A DNA stretch of 25,007 nucleotides from DASRDE01 sp035652755 (GCA_035652755.1 DASRDE010000174.1:1-25007), one strand, 5' to 3'. Positions 14,731 through 23,080 are shown, counted from the stretch's first letter. Numbers and translations are program-made. The notes: generated by a model not told the origin, from the sequence alone.

Positions 14731-15204
14731 GTGAACGTTTTATTCGCAACGCTCTTGCTCGCGCAAAGCATGTTCGGGGGGCTTCCCATTGACGGAATCT
14801 CGTGCGAGCAGATGGAGGGAGCGGTCGAGCACATTCACGCGCACCTGCAACTCTTCGACCGCGGAAAGCCGGTAACGGTGCCGGCGAATATCGGCATCTC
14901 GGTCGGCTGGCGTTGTTTGTACTGGCTGCACACGCACGCCGCCAACGGCGTCATCCACATCGAGTCGCCGGTGCAGCGGACCTTTACGCTGGGGCAGTTC
15001 TTCGACGTCTGGGGCGAAGCGCTCGGGCGCACCCGCGCGGCGGGCGTGCGCGCGCCGCACGGCTCGGTGCTGCGCGTCACGGTCGACGGAAAAGCTTGGA
15101 AGGGCGATCCGCGTTCGGTTCCGCTGCGCGACCAGGAAGAGATCGTCATCCAGAGCGGCCCGCCGTACGCGCACGGCACGCCCGCCAATTGGTCGCGCGT
15201 CTAG
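14731..15204 (+). CDS. Small secreted protein with HIHAH and HTH...HIES motifs
   Basis: This encodes 157 residues. I take the GTG at 14731 as start: AAGGA lies eight bases before it and it opens a short hydrophobic signal-like segment (NVLFATLLLAQSMFG). In-frame codons further upstream would overlap the small-RNA promoter. The mature part has EHIHAHLQLFDRGKPVTVPANIGI, then CLYWLHTHAANGVIHIESP and TFTLGQFFDVWG, a pattern I have seen in exported proteins of several phyla but cannot name. The clustered His residues (HxHxH-like, HTH, HIE) suggest a metal site. Two Cys (in SCEQM and RCLYW) could form a disulphide. It precedes hutH by 51 bp, separated by hairpins, so co-transcription with hut is uncertain. 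Confidence 0.75.
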   Translation: MNVLFATLLLAQSMFGGLPIDGISCEQMEGAVEHIHAHLQLFDRGKPVTVPANIGISVGWRCLYWLHTHAANGVIHIESPVQRTFTLGQFFDVWGEALGRTRAAGVRAPHGSVLRVTVDGKAWKGDPRSVPLRDQEEIVIQSGPPYAHGTPANWSRV

Positions 15205-15241
15205 CCGGGCAGCGCTGAAAGGCCCGGCCGGGGAAGGCCGG
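15204..15241 (+). promoter_or_regulatory. Two overlapping GC hairpins in the hutH leader
   Basis: GCCGGGC (15204-15210) can pair with GCCCGGC (15222-15228). CCGGCC (15224-15229) can instead pair with GGCCGG (15236-15241). The two share bases, so only one can form at a time. No T-run follows. The first begins on the last base of the preceding stop codon and may act as a weak terminator or 3' end. Confidence 0.4.
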
Positions 15242-15255
15242 AACTACAGCCGCGT

Positions 15256-16818
15256 ATGACCACGGCCGCCCCTCCCGTCGTAGAACTCGACGGTAAATCG
15301 CTCTCGCTCGAAGCGATCCGCAGCATCGCGCAAGACGGCGCACCCGTCCGCGTATCGCCGCAAGCGCGCGAACGCGTCGCCGCTGCCCGGAGGCTCGTCG
15401 ACGAACGCTTTCGGCTCGGCGATGCGATCTACGGCGTCACGACCGGGTTCGGCCGGCTGGCGAACGTCAAGATCGATCCGCAAGACGCCGCCCAGCTGCA
15501 GCTCAACCTGGTTCGCAGCCACGCCGCCGGCACGGGCGAACCGATCGCCGTCGACTTCGTCCGCGCGGCGGGCGTTCTTCGCGCCAGTTCGCTGGCCGCG
15601 GGTCACTCCGGCATCAAAGAGTCGACGCTGGATCTGCTGGTCGAGCTGCTCAACCGCGGCGTGACGCCGGTCGTGCCGCGTCAGGGATCCGTCGGCGCCA
15701 GCGGCGACCTCGCGCCGCTCGCCCACATGACGCTCACGCTGATCGGCGAGGGCGAAGCCTTCTACCGGGGCGAGCGCATGCCGAGTGCGCGCGCGCTGGA
15801 ACTGGCGGGCCTGCAGCCGATCGTGCTCGGCGCCAAAGAGGGCCTCGCGCTGGTCAACGGCACCGAAGTGATGACGGGCATCGCCGCGCTCTGCTTGCTG
15901 CGCGCCGAAGGGCTCATGGCCGCAGCCGACGTGATCGGAGCGATGGCGCTCGAAGCGTTTCTCGGAACCGATCGCGTGTTCGATCGCCGCATCAACGCGC
16001 TGCGCCCGCATCCCGGACAATCCCGCGTCGCGGATAATCTGCGCGCGCTGCTCGCGGGCTCGGAGATCATGGAGTCGCACCGCGACTGCGGCCGCGTCCA
16101 AGATCCGTATTCCTACCGCTGCATTCCCGTCGTGCACGGCGCGGTCCGCGATGCCGCGGCGCACGCACGGCGCGTGGTAGAAACCGAAGCGATCTCGGTA
16201 ACCGACAACCCGCTGGTCTTCCCCGACGACGGCGAATTTCTGACCGGCGGAAATTTCCACGGTCAGCCGATCTCGCTCGCCTGCGATCTGCTCAAGATCG
16301 CGCTGTCGGAGCTCGCCGGCATCAGCGAGCGGCGTTTGTACCTGCTGCTCAACGCCGAAGAGCGCGGGCTCCCGCTTTTCCTTACCGGACGCTCGGGACT
16401 GCAATCGGGCTTGATGATCGTGCAGTACACCGCGGCGGCGCTGGTGTCGGAAAACAAGGGCCTGTCGTGGCCCAACAGCGTCGACTCGATTCCGACCTCG
16501 GCCGGCCAGGAAGACCACGTGAGCATGGGCATGACCGCCGCCGTCAACCTCGATCGCGTTCTGGAGAACGTCGAAGGCGCGCTGGCCTGCGAGTTGCTCG
16601 GTGCGCTCGTAGCCACAGACATCCGGCGTCCGTTGCGATCCGGCGCGGGCACGCAGGCAGCGCACGAGTTTGCGCGCGCGCGGATCGCGCCTTGGAGCGA
16701 GGACCGCGTCCCCGCGCCCGACATCGCCGCGGCGCGGGATCTCATCCGGAGCGGCGAGATGGTGCGCGCTGCCGAAGAAGCCGCCGGCATTTCATTAATA
16801 GGAGAACGTCATGAGTAG
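15256..16818 (+). CDS. hutH: Histidine ammonia-lyase
   Basis: A 520-residue enzyme that removes ammonia from L-histidine to give trans-urocanate, the first step of histidine breakdown in the cytoplasm. The Ala148-Ser149-Gly150 triad in GSVGASGDLAPLAHM forms the MIO electrophile by self-cyclisation. Other family signatures are YGVTTGFG near residue 60, a histidase-type QDPYSYRC (VQDPYSYRCIPVVHGA) and TDNPLVF with GGNFHGQP in the second half. It is slightly longer than the usual 500-510 residues, mainly at the N terminus. The ribosome site is not obvious; GGGGAAGG lies about 19 bases upstream inside a hairpin. It overlaps hutU by eight bases and opens the operon hutH-hutU-hutI-hutF. Confidence 0.97.
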   Translation: MTTAAPPVVELDGKSLSLEAIRSIAQDGAPVRVSPQARERVAAARRLVDERFRLGDAIYGVTTGFGRLANVKIDPQDAAQLQLNLVRSHAAGTGEPIAVDFVRAAGVLRASSLAAGHSGIKESTLDLLVELLNRGVTPVVPRQGSVGASGDLAPLAHMTLTLIGEGEAFYRGERMPSARALELAGLQPIVLGAKEGLALVNGTEVMTGIAALCLLRAEGLMAAADVIGAMALEAFLGTDRVFDRRINALRPHPGQSRVADNLRALLAGSEIMESHRDCGRVQDPYSYRCIPVVHGAVRDAAAHARRVVETEAISVTDNPLVFPDDGEFLTGGNFHGQPISLACDLLKIALSELAGISERRLYLLLNAEERGLPLFLTGRSGLQSGLMIVQYTAAALVSENKGLSWPNSVDSIPTSAGQEDHVSMGMTAAVNLDRVLENVEGALACELLGALVATDIRRPLRSGAGTQAAHEFARARIAPWSEDRVPAPDIAAARDLIRSGEMVRAAEEAAGISLIGERHE

Positions 16819-18472
16819 CGTCATGAGCGGACCGCGCACGGTTCGCGCGCCGCGCGGCCGGGAGTTGTCGTGTCACGGCTGGCCCCAGGAAGCCGCGCTG
16901 CGCATGCTGATGAACAACCTCGATCCCGAGGTGGCCGAACGCCCGCAAGATCTCGTGGTGTACGGCGGAAACGGGCGCGCCGCGCGGTCCTGGGAGGCGT
17001 TCGACGCGATCGTTCGCACGCTGCGCCGTCTCAAGAACGACGAGACGCTGATCGTGCAGAGCGGCAAACCGGTCGCGGTTTGGAAGACGCATACGCGCGC
17101 GCCGCGCGTGCTGATCGCAAACTCCAATCTGGTACCGCAATGGGCGCAGTGGAGCGTTTTCCGCGAACTCGAGGCGCAGGGGCTGATCATGTACGGCCAA
17201 ATGACCGCGGGTTCGTGGATTTACATCGGGACGCAGGGCATCGTGCAGGGAACGTACGAGACGTTTGCCGAGCTCGCGCGTCAGCACTTCGGCGGAACGC
17301 TGCGCGGACGGGTCTGTCTAACGGCGGGAATCGGCGGCATGGGCGGAGCGCAGCCGCTGGCGATTACGATGAACGAAGGCGTCGCGCTGGTGATCGACGT
17401 CGATCGCGCGCGGCTCGAGCGGCGGCGGGAGCTGCGGTATCTCGACGTGGTCGCATCGTCGCGCGACGAAGCCCTGGCCATGGTGGAAGAGGCGCGGCGC
17501 ACCGGCAAGGCGCTTTCGGTCGGATACGAAGGCAATGCCGGGCACGAGTTCCCCGCGCTCTACAACATCGGCTTCCGTCCGGACGCCGTCACGGACCAAA
17601 CGTCGGCTCACGATATGATCAACGGATACGTCCCGATGGATCTGACGCTCGAACAGGCCGAGCTGCTGCGGCGGACCGATCCCGAAGATTACGAGGCGCG
17701 CGCATTTGCGACCGTGGCCAAGCACGTGCAGGCGATGGTCGATTTTCTAGATGCGGGCGCGATCGTTTTCGACTACGGCAACAATATTCGCGCGATGGCG
17801 CAGCGTGCCGGCGTTACCCGCGCGTTCGATTTTCCCGGATTCGTACCGGCCTTCATTCGTCCGCTCTTTTGCAAGGGCAGCGGGCCGTTTCGATTTGCCG
17901 CACTCTCGGGCGATCCCGCCGACATCGCGCGCTGCGACGAAGAGCTGCTCGCGCTGTTTCCCGGCGACGCGCACCTGCGCCGCTGGCTCACGCTGGCCAA
18001 GGAACGCGTCTCGTTTCAAGGCTTGCCGGCCAGGATTTGCTGGCTGGGCTACGGCGATCGCGCCAAAGCCGGCCTGCGGTTCAACGAACTGGTCGCCAGC
18101 GGTGAAATCTCCGCGCCGATCGTGATCGGGCGCGATCATCTGGACACCGGCAGCGTCGCGTCGCCGTACCGCGAAACCGAATCGATGCGCGACGGGAGCG
18201 ACGCGATCGCCGATTGGCCGATCTTGAACGCGCTGCTCAATACGGCGGCCGGGGCGCATTGGGTCTCGTTCCATCATGGCGGCGGCGTCGGCATCGGGTA
18301 TAGTTTGCACGCCGGCATGGTTGTCGTCGCGGACGGCAGCGAGGATGCGCGCGAACGTTTGGAATGCGTGCTCGCGACCGATTGCGGCATGGGCGTCGTT
18401 CGCCACGCCGATGCGGGGTACGAGATCGCGATTCAAACCGCGGACGAAAAAGGCATCGATTGGCGGCTGTAG
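16811..18472 (+). CDS. hutU: Urocanate hydratase
   Basis: A 553-residue cytoplasmic enzyme that hydrates urocanate to 4-imidazolone-5-propionate using tightly bound NAD+ as an electrophile. The N-terminal part has HGWPQEAALRMLMNNLDPEVAE and YGGNGRAARSW. The nucleotide-binding loop TAGIGGMGGAQP is at 171-182, and the catalytic cysteine is Cys410 in ARICWLGYGDR, the same number as in the Pseudomonas enzyme as I remember it. The C-terminal part has HHGGGVGIGYS. AGGAG lies six bases before the ATG at 16811, inside the end of hutH. The start shows translational overlap with hutH, and the stop overlaps the probable start of hutI. Confidence 0.97.
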   Translation: MSSVMSGPRTVRAPRGRELSCHGWPQEAALRMLMNNLDPEVAERPQDLVVYGGNGRAARSWEAFDAIVRTLRRLKNDETLIVQSGKPVAVWKTHTRAPRVLIANSNLVPQWAQWSVFRELEAQGLIMYGQMTAGSWIYIGTQGIVQGTYETFAELARQHFGGTLRGRVCLTAGIGGMGGAQPLAITMNEGVALVIDVDRARLERRRELRYLDVVASSRDEALAMVEEARRTGKALSVGYEGNAGHEFPALYNIGFRPDAVTDQTSAHDMINGYVPMDLTLEQAELLRRTDPEDYEARAFATVAKHVQAMVDFLDAGAIVFDYGNNIRAMAQRAGVTRAFDFPGFVPAFIRPLFCKGSGPFRFAALSGDPADIARCDEELLALFPGDAHLRRWLTLAKERVSFQGLPARICWLGYGDRAKAGLRFNELVASGEISAPIVIGRDHLDTGSVASPYRETESMRDGSDAIADWPILNALLNTAAGAHWVSFHHGGGVGIGYSLHAGMVVVADGSEDARERLECVLATDCGMGVVRHADAGYEIAIQTADEKGIDWRL

Positions 18473-19683
18473 CGCAGCTGCTCGTTCGCGCGAAAACCCT
18501 GGTCACCAACGCGGGCGCGGTCGCCCAAAACCGCGTGTCATTCGAGGATCTCGGAGTCGTTCGCGACGCCGCGCTGCTGGTGACGGATGGAAAGATCGCG
18601 TTCGCCGGCCCGCGCGCTGGCGCCGAAGCGCTCGTGCGCGGTGACGTTGCCGAATATGATGCCCAGGGCGTCGTCGTTCCCGGCTTTATCGATGCGCACG
18701 CGCATCCACTCTTCGCGGGCAATCGCGAGCCGGATTTTGCGGCGCGCCAGCGCGGCGATGCGTCGCCGCTCGGCATGCTGTACACCGTGGAGCAGACGCG
18801 CAAGGCGCTCGAACATCCCGACCGGTTCTGGCCGCGGGTGCGCGAGCGTTTGGCCGCGATCCTCGCGCACGGTACGACGACGCTGGAAACCAAGACGGGG
18901 TATGCGCTGCATCGGCCCGGGGAAACCGATCTGCTGCGCATGATCGACGCGCATCGCGACGAGCCCGGCCTGCCGCGTTTAATTGCGACGTTCCTTGGCG
19001 CGCACGCGCTTCCGCCCGAGTTCTTCACGGAGATCGACTACGTCGATTATTTGATCGATCAGTGCTTGCCGGTGGCCAAAGCGGACGGCGCGGTCTACGC
19101 CGACGCATTTTGCGAACCCGGATTCTTCTCTCCCGAGCAAACGCGGCGCTATTTGGAAGCCGCGCGCGCGCATGGGCTGCGCTTACGCGTCCATTGCGAC
19201 GAGATGGCATTCGGCCACGCCGCCGAAATGGCTGCGTCGCTCGGCGTCGACGCGGTCGATCACTGCAACTGCATCAGGGAGCAAGACGTGGACGCGATCG
19301 CGGATCGTGGGATCGTCACGGTCGCTTGTCCGGCAACCATTGCCTACCTCGATCTCAAACAGCGAGCTCCCGTGCGGGCGCTGCTCGAACGCGGCGCAAC
19401 GGTGGCCCTCGCGAGCGATTTCAATCCGGGAACCTCGCCGTGCTTCAACTTGCAGACGGTCGCGTATTTCGGCCGCGCGATCTTTGGGCTGTCAGCAGCC
19501 GAGGCGCTGTACGCCGTAACGCGCGCAGCCGCGCAGTCGCTGCATCTGGATGCCGGGACGCTTCGTCAGGGAGCCGATGCCGATTTCGTCGAGCTGGCGT
19601 TGGACTCGCCCGACGAATTCGGCTGGCAGTTCGGCGGAAACCTGGCCCGCGCCGTGTTTCGCTCGGGGCAACGCGCCGCATGA
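18460..19683 (+). CDS. hutI: Imidazolonepropionase
   Basis: A zinc or iron amidohydrolase that opens imidazolonepropionate to N-formimino-L-glutamate, the third step of the pathway. Metal ligands are visible in GFIDAHAHPLFAGNRE (His80 and His82), HCDEMAFGHAAEMAASLG and LASDFNPGTSP. The start is not an ATG. I choose TTG at 18460: AAAAAGG lies a few bases upstream, the resulting 407 residues match the family length, and it overlaps the hutU end by 13 bases. CTG at 18478 is an alternative; the in-frame ATG at 18364 would add about 32 basic residues inside hutU and is unlikely. Its TGA overlaps the hutF-like ATG. Confidence 0.92.
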   Translation: MAAVAQLLVRAKTLVTNAGAVAQNRVSFEDLGVVRDAALLVTDGKIAFAGPRAGAEALVRGDVAEYDAQGVVVPGFIDAHAHPLFAGNREPDFAARQRGDASPLGMLYTVEQTRKALEHPDRFWPRVRERLAAILAHGTTTLETKTGYALHRPGETDLLRMIDAHRDEPGLPRLIATFLGAHALPPEFFTEIDYVDYLIDQCLPVAKADGAVYADAFCEPGFFSPEQTRRYLEAARAHGLRLRVHCDEMAFGHAAEMAASLGVDAVDHCNCIREQDVDAIADRGIVTVACPATIAYLDLKQRAPVRALLERGATVALASDFNPGTSPCFNLQTVAYFGRAIFGLSAAEALYAVTRAAAQSLHLDAGTLRQGADADFVELALDSPDEFGWQFGGNLARAVFRSGQRAA

Positions 19684-20963
19684 ATGCCGTAATCGTGCGT
19701 TGCGCGCGCGCGCTCGTCGACGGTGCCGAGCATCACGACTTTGCCTTCGCCGTCGAAAACGATCGCATCGTTGCGGTCGATACCGCCGAAAATTTGCGCC
19801 TGCGCTTTCCGCACGCGCACCTGCGGCACCACGGGCCGGACGTGGCCGCCGTGCCCGGGTTTATCAACGGGCATAGCCACGCGTACCAGATCCTCATGCG
19901 CGGGTGGGCCGACGATCTGCCGTTTGCGCGCTGGCGCAGCGACGCGCTCTACAAGGTCGTGCCGCAACTCACGCCCGATCAGATCTATGCGGCGTTCCGG
20001 CTGGCCTTCGACGAGATGCTCGCCGCCGGCATCACGACCGTTACCGAATTCTTCTATCTCAACGGCGCGGGCAACGCGCACGCTGCCGAAGCGATCCGGG
20101 CGGCGGCCGATGCCGGCATCCGGTTGATTTTCGCGCGCACGTGGATGGATGCCGACTACGCGCCCGCCGCGTTCCGCGAAACGATCGAGCAGGCGCAGGA
20201 GCGTACCGCCGCGCTGATGAGCGAGTTTCCGCGTGCAAACGTCTGCGTCGCGCCGCATTCGCTCCACGCCGCCTCGCACGAAATGATCCGCGCCGCGGCC
20301 CGGTTCGCGCAGCAGCAGGATTGCATGCTGCACGTGCACGTGGCCGAAGCCCAGTACGAAGGCCGTGAAACGCTCGAGCGCTTCGGCTGCACGCCTATCG
20401 AATTGTTGCACCGCTTGGATGCGCTGAACGAGCGCACCGTCGCAATTCACGCCATCTACGTCAGCGAACGGGAAAAGCAGCTCATGGCGCAATGCGGTGC
20501 GCGCGTCGTCCATAACCCGATGACCAATCAGTACCTCGGAGACGGGATCTGCGACGTCCCGCGCCTGCTCGAGCTCGGCGTTCCCGTCGGCCTTGGCACC
20601 GATGCGGACGTTCGCCCTTCGATTATCGAAGAGATGCGCGCGGCCTCGCTGCTGCAGAAAGTGCGCCTCTGCGACGGAAGCGCGCTCGGCGCGCAGGCCG
20701 CTTTGCGTTTGGGAACGTCGGGCGGCGCTCGCGCGCTCCGCCTCGAGGCCGGCTCCTTCGCCCCGGGTGCGTACGCCGATTACTCCGTCGTCAGCGTCGA
20801 ATCGATGGACGCGTGGGGCGTCCTGGCCAATCACCTGATCTACCGCGCGCAAGATGCCGACGTTGTGGAAACGTACGTCGGCGGCCGGCTCGTGCGTTCG
20901 CGCGGTCAAGCCGCGCCTTCGCGTGACGCGCTGGGGCCGTTACTGGCGTCGCTTTCGCTTTAG
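19680..20963 (+). CDS. hutF: Amidohydrolase, probable formimidoylglutamate deiminase
   Basis: A 427-residue amidohydrolase that starts in an ATGA overlap with hutI. Metal ligands are His65 and His67 in INGHSHAYQ, HVHVAEAQYE, HAIYVSE and GTDADVRP. The stretch YKVVPQLTPDQIYAAF...EMLAAGITTVTEFFYLNG and the block NPMTNQYLGDGI resemble HutF, which removes ammonia from formiminoglutamate to give N-formylglutamate. The RGWADDLPFARW segment, however, is more like SAH/cytosine/ATZ-TRZ deaminases. Operon position supports the HutF role; the symbol is therefore tentative. No hutG follows, so the last step (release of formate and glutamate) must be encoded elsewhere. It converges with the lipoprotein gene with a 4-base overlap. 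Confidence 0.8.
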   Translation: MNAVIVRCARALVDGAEHHDFAFAVENDRIVAVDTAENLRLRFPHAHLRHHGPDVAAVPGFINGHSHAYQILMRGWADDLPFARWRSDALYKVVPQLTPDQIYAAFRLAFDEMLAAGITTVTEFFYLNGAGNAHAAEAIRAAADAGIRLIFARTWMDADYAPAAFRETIEQAQERTAALMSEFPRANVCVAPHSLHAASHEMIRAAARFAQQQDCMLHVHVAEAQYEGRETLERFGCTPIELLHRLDALNERTVAIHAIYVSEREKQLMAQCGARVVHNPMTNQYLGDGICDVPRLLELGVPVGLGTDADVRPSIIEEMRAASLLQKVRLCDGSALGAQAALRLGTSGGARALRLEAGSFAPGAYADYSVVSVESMDAWGVLANHLIYRAQDADVVETYVGGRLVRSRGQAAPSRDALGPLLASLSL

Positions 20964-22075
20964 CAATCGTTCGAGGGCGTCAGGAACGTCCCTAAGAACG
21001 AATACCAGCCGTTGGCGGAGGTCGACGGCGGCCGTTTGCACGTGAAGTAGTCGTGGAACGCCAGTTCCTGCAGATTGTAGTCCCGTCCGTCCGAGCGGAC
21101 CATCTCGTGCGAGCCGTCGAGCGGATCGGCGACTTCGAGCAGCCCCGCCGGCGTCTGATTCGTTCCGAACGGATCGTCCATCCACTCGCCGATCTCGTGC
21201 GTCGAAACCTCGATGTTGGCGACACTTTCGAATTGCGGTCCGATGAACGAAAGCACGCCGCGGTCGTTGAACATGGTGACCGCAAAGGTCTGCGGCCCAA
21301 GACTGCTGTGGTATGCGACGCCGCTGCCGATCACCGTGTTGTACGACAGGAAAATCACGAAGCGGTCCGGCCCGACCTGTTGCGAGTGTTTGAGGTAATC
21401 GCGAACGGCTTTAACCGCGATGACTTGACTGATGCTGGCCCACTTGATCCCGTTGCGCAGGACGTGCGTGCGGCCCAAACCCGTGGGTATCGTCAGCACG
21501 ATCGGCTTGATCGTTCGCGGCGTGCCGAGCAGCACGTGATACCCGGGCGAGCGCCGCGATACGTCTCTCCAATAATTCGCGCGTTGGAACGCGTCGACGT
21601 ATTGCGTGTTGCCGGCCCAGACTTTTCCGGATCGGAACGGCACGGGTTCGAACAGCGGTGACGAAACGAACGCTTGAACGGCCGAGACCTTGAGCGTCTG
21701 CGTACGCATCGTCGGATCGAAGACGGTCCCATCGGGCATCGTGAATTTGAACGGGACGATCAGCACGGGTATGGTGGTGCTGATCGAGCCTGCCGCCGGA
21801 TCCGTCCCGACCATCGTGTACGAATACGTCGCGCGCCCGTCGGAAAAGGTGCGCGTCCAAAGCGGAAGCATCGCCCTGCCGCGCGCCGAAGCCCACGCCT
21901 GGGTGTCTTCGTCGGGCGGCTCGGCGACGTAATTACCGAGCGGTGAAACGCCGGAGTGCGCCGTCGATTGCGCGATGGCGCGCGACGCCGGCGGAAGAAG
22001 AACGGGCGGTTTCGAGCCGGAGCATGCTGCGATCGCCAGGGCAGCCGCTACACAAAGGACGCGACGCCGAATCAT
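20960..22075 (-). CDS. Predicted lipoprotein with HEIGE motif, possible metallopeptidase
   Basis: A 371-residue exported protein. The ATG at 22075 opens a lipoprotein signal (MIRRRV, hydrophobic core, lipobox IAAC with Cys18, then a SGSKPP tether); an in-frame ATG at 22177 adds 34 residues that spoil the signal. The mature protein has WTRTFSDGRATYSYTMVG, YWRDVSRRSPGYHVLLG and, near the C-terminal third, VSTHEIGEWMDDPF with His293-Glu294 and Glu297. HExxE followed by a DP turn is seen in secreted proteins thought to be zinc peptidases, but a third ligand is not certain, and the family is unnamed to me. It lies downstream of the serine hydrolase gene with a terminator between them, so it probably has its own promoter. 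Confidence 0.8.
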   Translation of the reverse strand: MIRRRVLCVAAALAIAACSGSKPPVLLPPASRAIAQSTAHSGVSPLGNYVAEPPDEDTQAWASARGRAMLPLWTRTFSDGRATYSYTMVGTDPAAGSISTTIPVLIVPFKFTMPDGTVFDPTMRTQTLKVSAVQAFVSSPLFEPVPFRSGKVWAGNTQYVDAFQRANYWRDVSRRSPGYHVLLGTPRTIKPIVLTIPTGLGRTHVLRNGIKWASISQVIAVKAVRDYLKHSQQVGPDRFVIFLSYNTVIGSGVAYHSSLGPQTFAVTMFNDRGVLSFIGPQFESVANIEVSTHEIGEWMDDPFGTNQTPAGLLEVADPLDGSHEMVRSDGRDYNLQELAFHDYFTCKRPPSTSANGWYSFLGTFLTPSNDC

Positions 22076-22133
22076 ACGGGAAAAATCGCCGCACGCTCGC
22101 CTGCCTCCTCCCCAAGCGCCCGCGAACGATGCG

Positions 22134-22166
22134 AAAGGGGGACGCGCATCCTGCGCATCCCCCTTT
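22134..22166 (-). terminator. Intrinsic terminator of the serine hydrolase gene
   Basis: AAAGGGGGA (22134-22142) pairs with TCCCCCTTT (22158-22166), extended by GCGCA/TGCGC inside one mismatch, with a 3-base loop. T-runs exist on both strands (TTTTCTCT on plus, TTTCG on minus). It follows the minus-strand gene that stops at 22207. Confidence 0.8.
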
Positions 22167-22206
22167 TCTCTGCCCACGCTGCCCTCATACCCAGCGCCCC
22201 AAACCT

Positions 22207-22983
22207 CTAAAGCAGCGCCGATCGGATGCGCTGCATGAACGGTCCGAACTTCGCATTATTCTCCGCAGTCGACGGCATGCCGGCGTACACTACCGCTACA
22301 TAAGCGCCGCCTTGCCCGGTGTACAGGATGCCGCCGTCGTGCGTGACTTCATCCGTATCGCCCGTCTTGTGTGCGAAGCGATCGCCCGCGCGCAATCCGC
22401 GCGGCAACTTTTCGTTCCATTCTTGGCGCAGCAATATCGCGCGCAGTTCCTGCGCTCCCGGAATCGTCGCCAGGGCAATCCGTTCGAACAGCACGGCCGC
22501 GTCTGCAGCGGGGTGCGTGTTGCGATGCACGCCGTCCCATCCCGGATCGTCGATTAACGGAACGTCGCCCGACAACTTGCGATAGAAGGCCGTGTGCCGT
22601 AAGCCGAGCTCGCGCTGCACGATTCGCGTTGCGCGTTCGCGGCCGAGCACGTCGAAAAGAACGTTGGTCGCGACGTTGTCGGAACGCGCGATCATCAGCT
22701 CGATCAATTCGCCGATCCGGGCTCGATAGCCGGGCACGAGCGGCGAGCGCGCGTCGTTGGCGGTCATATTGCTCTCGTCGACAGTCGCGGCGTCGTCTAG
22801 TCCCAGCGCACGCTGGTGGATGAGGTGGTACGCCGCGGCCGCCAGCGGCGTCTTAATCATGCTTGCGGGGTACAGCGCCTTGCCGGGATCGATCTCCGCC
22901 AGCGGGCTCTCCGCCCCGGCTGCCTTGACGACCGCACTGACGGGATCGATCCCCAGTTCGGCCGCCCAACGCGCAAGGTCCAC
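22207..22983 (-). CDS. Class A beta-lactamase-like serine hydrolase
   Basis: A 258-residue protein of the beta-lactamase 2 family. The active-site set is present: Ser41-Met-Ile-Lys44 (SxxK), Ser101-Asp102-Asn103 (SDN) and Lys206-Thr207-Gly208 (KTG). The omega-loop glutamate motif ExxLN of true class A enzymes is not visible; the matching region reads LIDDPGWDGVHRNTHPAAD. The predicted start is a GTG at 22983 and no signal peptide precedes it; the frame is open upstream to near the operator at 23033 but gives only basic sequence. A cytoplasmic esterase or amidase, or a distant peptidase, is as likely as antibiotic resistance. An intrinsic terminator follows. Confidence 0.85.
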   Translation of the reverse strand: MDLARWAAELGIDPVSAVVKAAGAESPLAEIDPGKALYPASMIKTPLAAAAYHLIHQRALGLDDAATVDESNMTANDARSPLVPGYRARIGELIELMIARSDNVATNVLFDVLGRERATRIVQRELGLRHTAFYRKLSGDVPLIDDPGWDGVHRNTHPAADAAVLFERIALATIPGAQELRAILLRQEWNEKLPRGLRAGDRFAHKTGDTDEVTHDGGILYTGQGGAYVAVVYAGMPSTAENNAKFGPFMQRIRSALL

Positions 22984-23032
22984 GCTTGCCCTAGTGCTCG
23001 CGCGCGCCCGCGGCGTCCTATGGGCGCGGGGC

Positions 23033-23048
23033 GCAAGTAAGTACTTGC
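23033..23048. promoter_or_regulatory. Operator O1, perfect palindrome
   Basis: GCAAGTA-AG-TACTTGC is a perfect 7-bp inverted repeat overlapping the -35 region of the LolA-like/tetR operon promoter. A near-identical site lies 48 bp downstream. Its size and position fit a TetR-family operator; binding by the TetR protein encoded in this operon is inference. Confidence 0.75.
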
Positions 23049-23074
23049 ATTCACCGCTCGCGGTATGCTAAGAT
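23045..23074 (+). promoter_or_regulatory. Promoter of the LolA-like/tetR/emrA operon
   Basis: TTGCAT (23045-23050), 18 bp, TAAGAT (23069-23074); the start would fall near 23081, at the edge of operator O2. The -35 overlaps O1, so a bound repressor would cover both ends of the promoter. Confidence 0.6.
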
Positions 23075-23080
23075 GCCGTT

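Noticed and set aside
15244..16665. 473-codon frame antisense to hutH, and a similar 447-codon frame (19566-20909) opposite the hutF-like gene
   Set aside because: Both mirror the codon pattern of certain enzymes on the other strand and encode low-complexity Arg/Ala/Asp-rich text.
18364..18459. ATG at 18364 as the hutI start
   Set aside because: It would add about 32 strongly basic residues read from inside hutU that are absent from the family; the TTG at 18460 has a ribosome site and gives the normal length.
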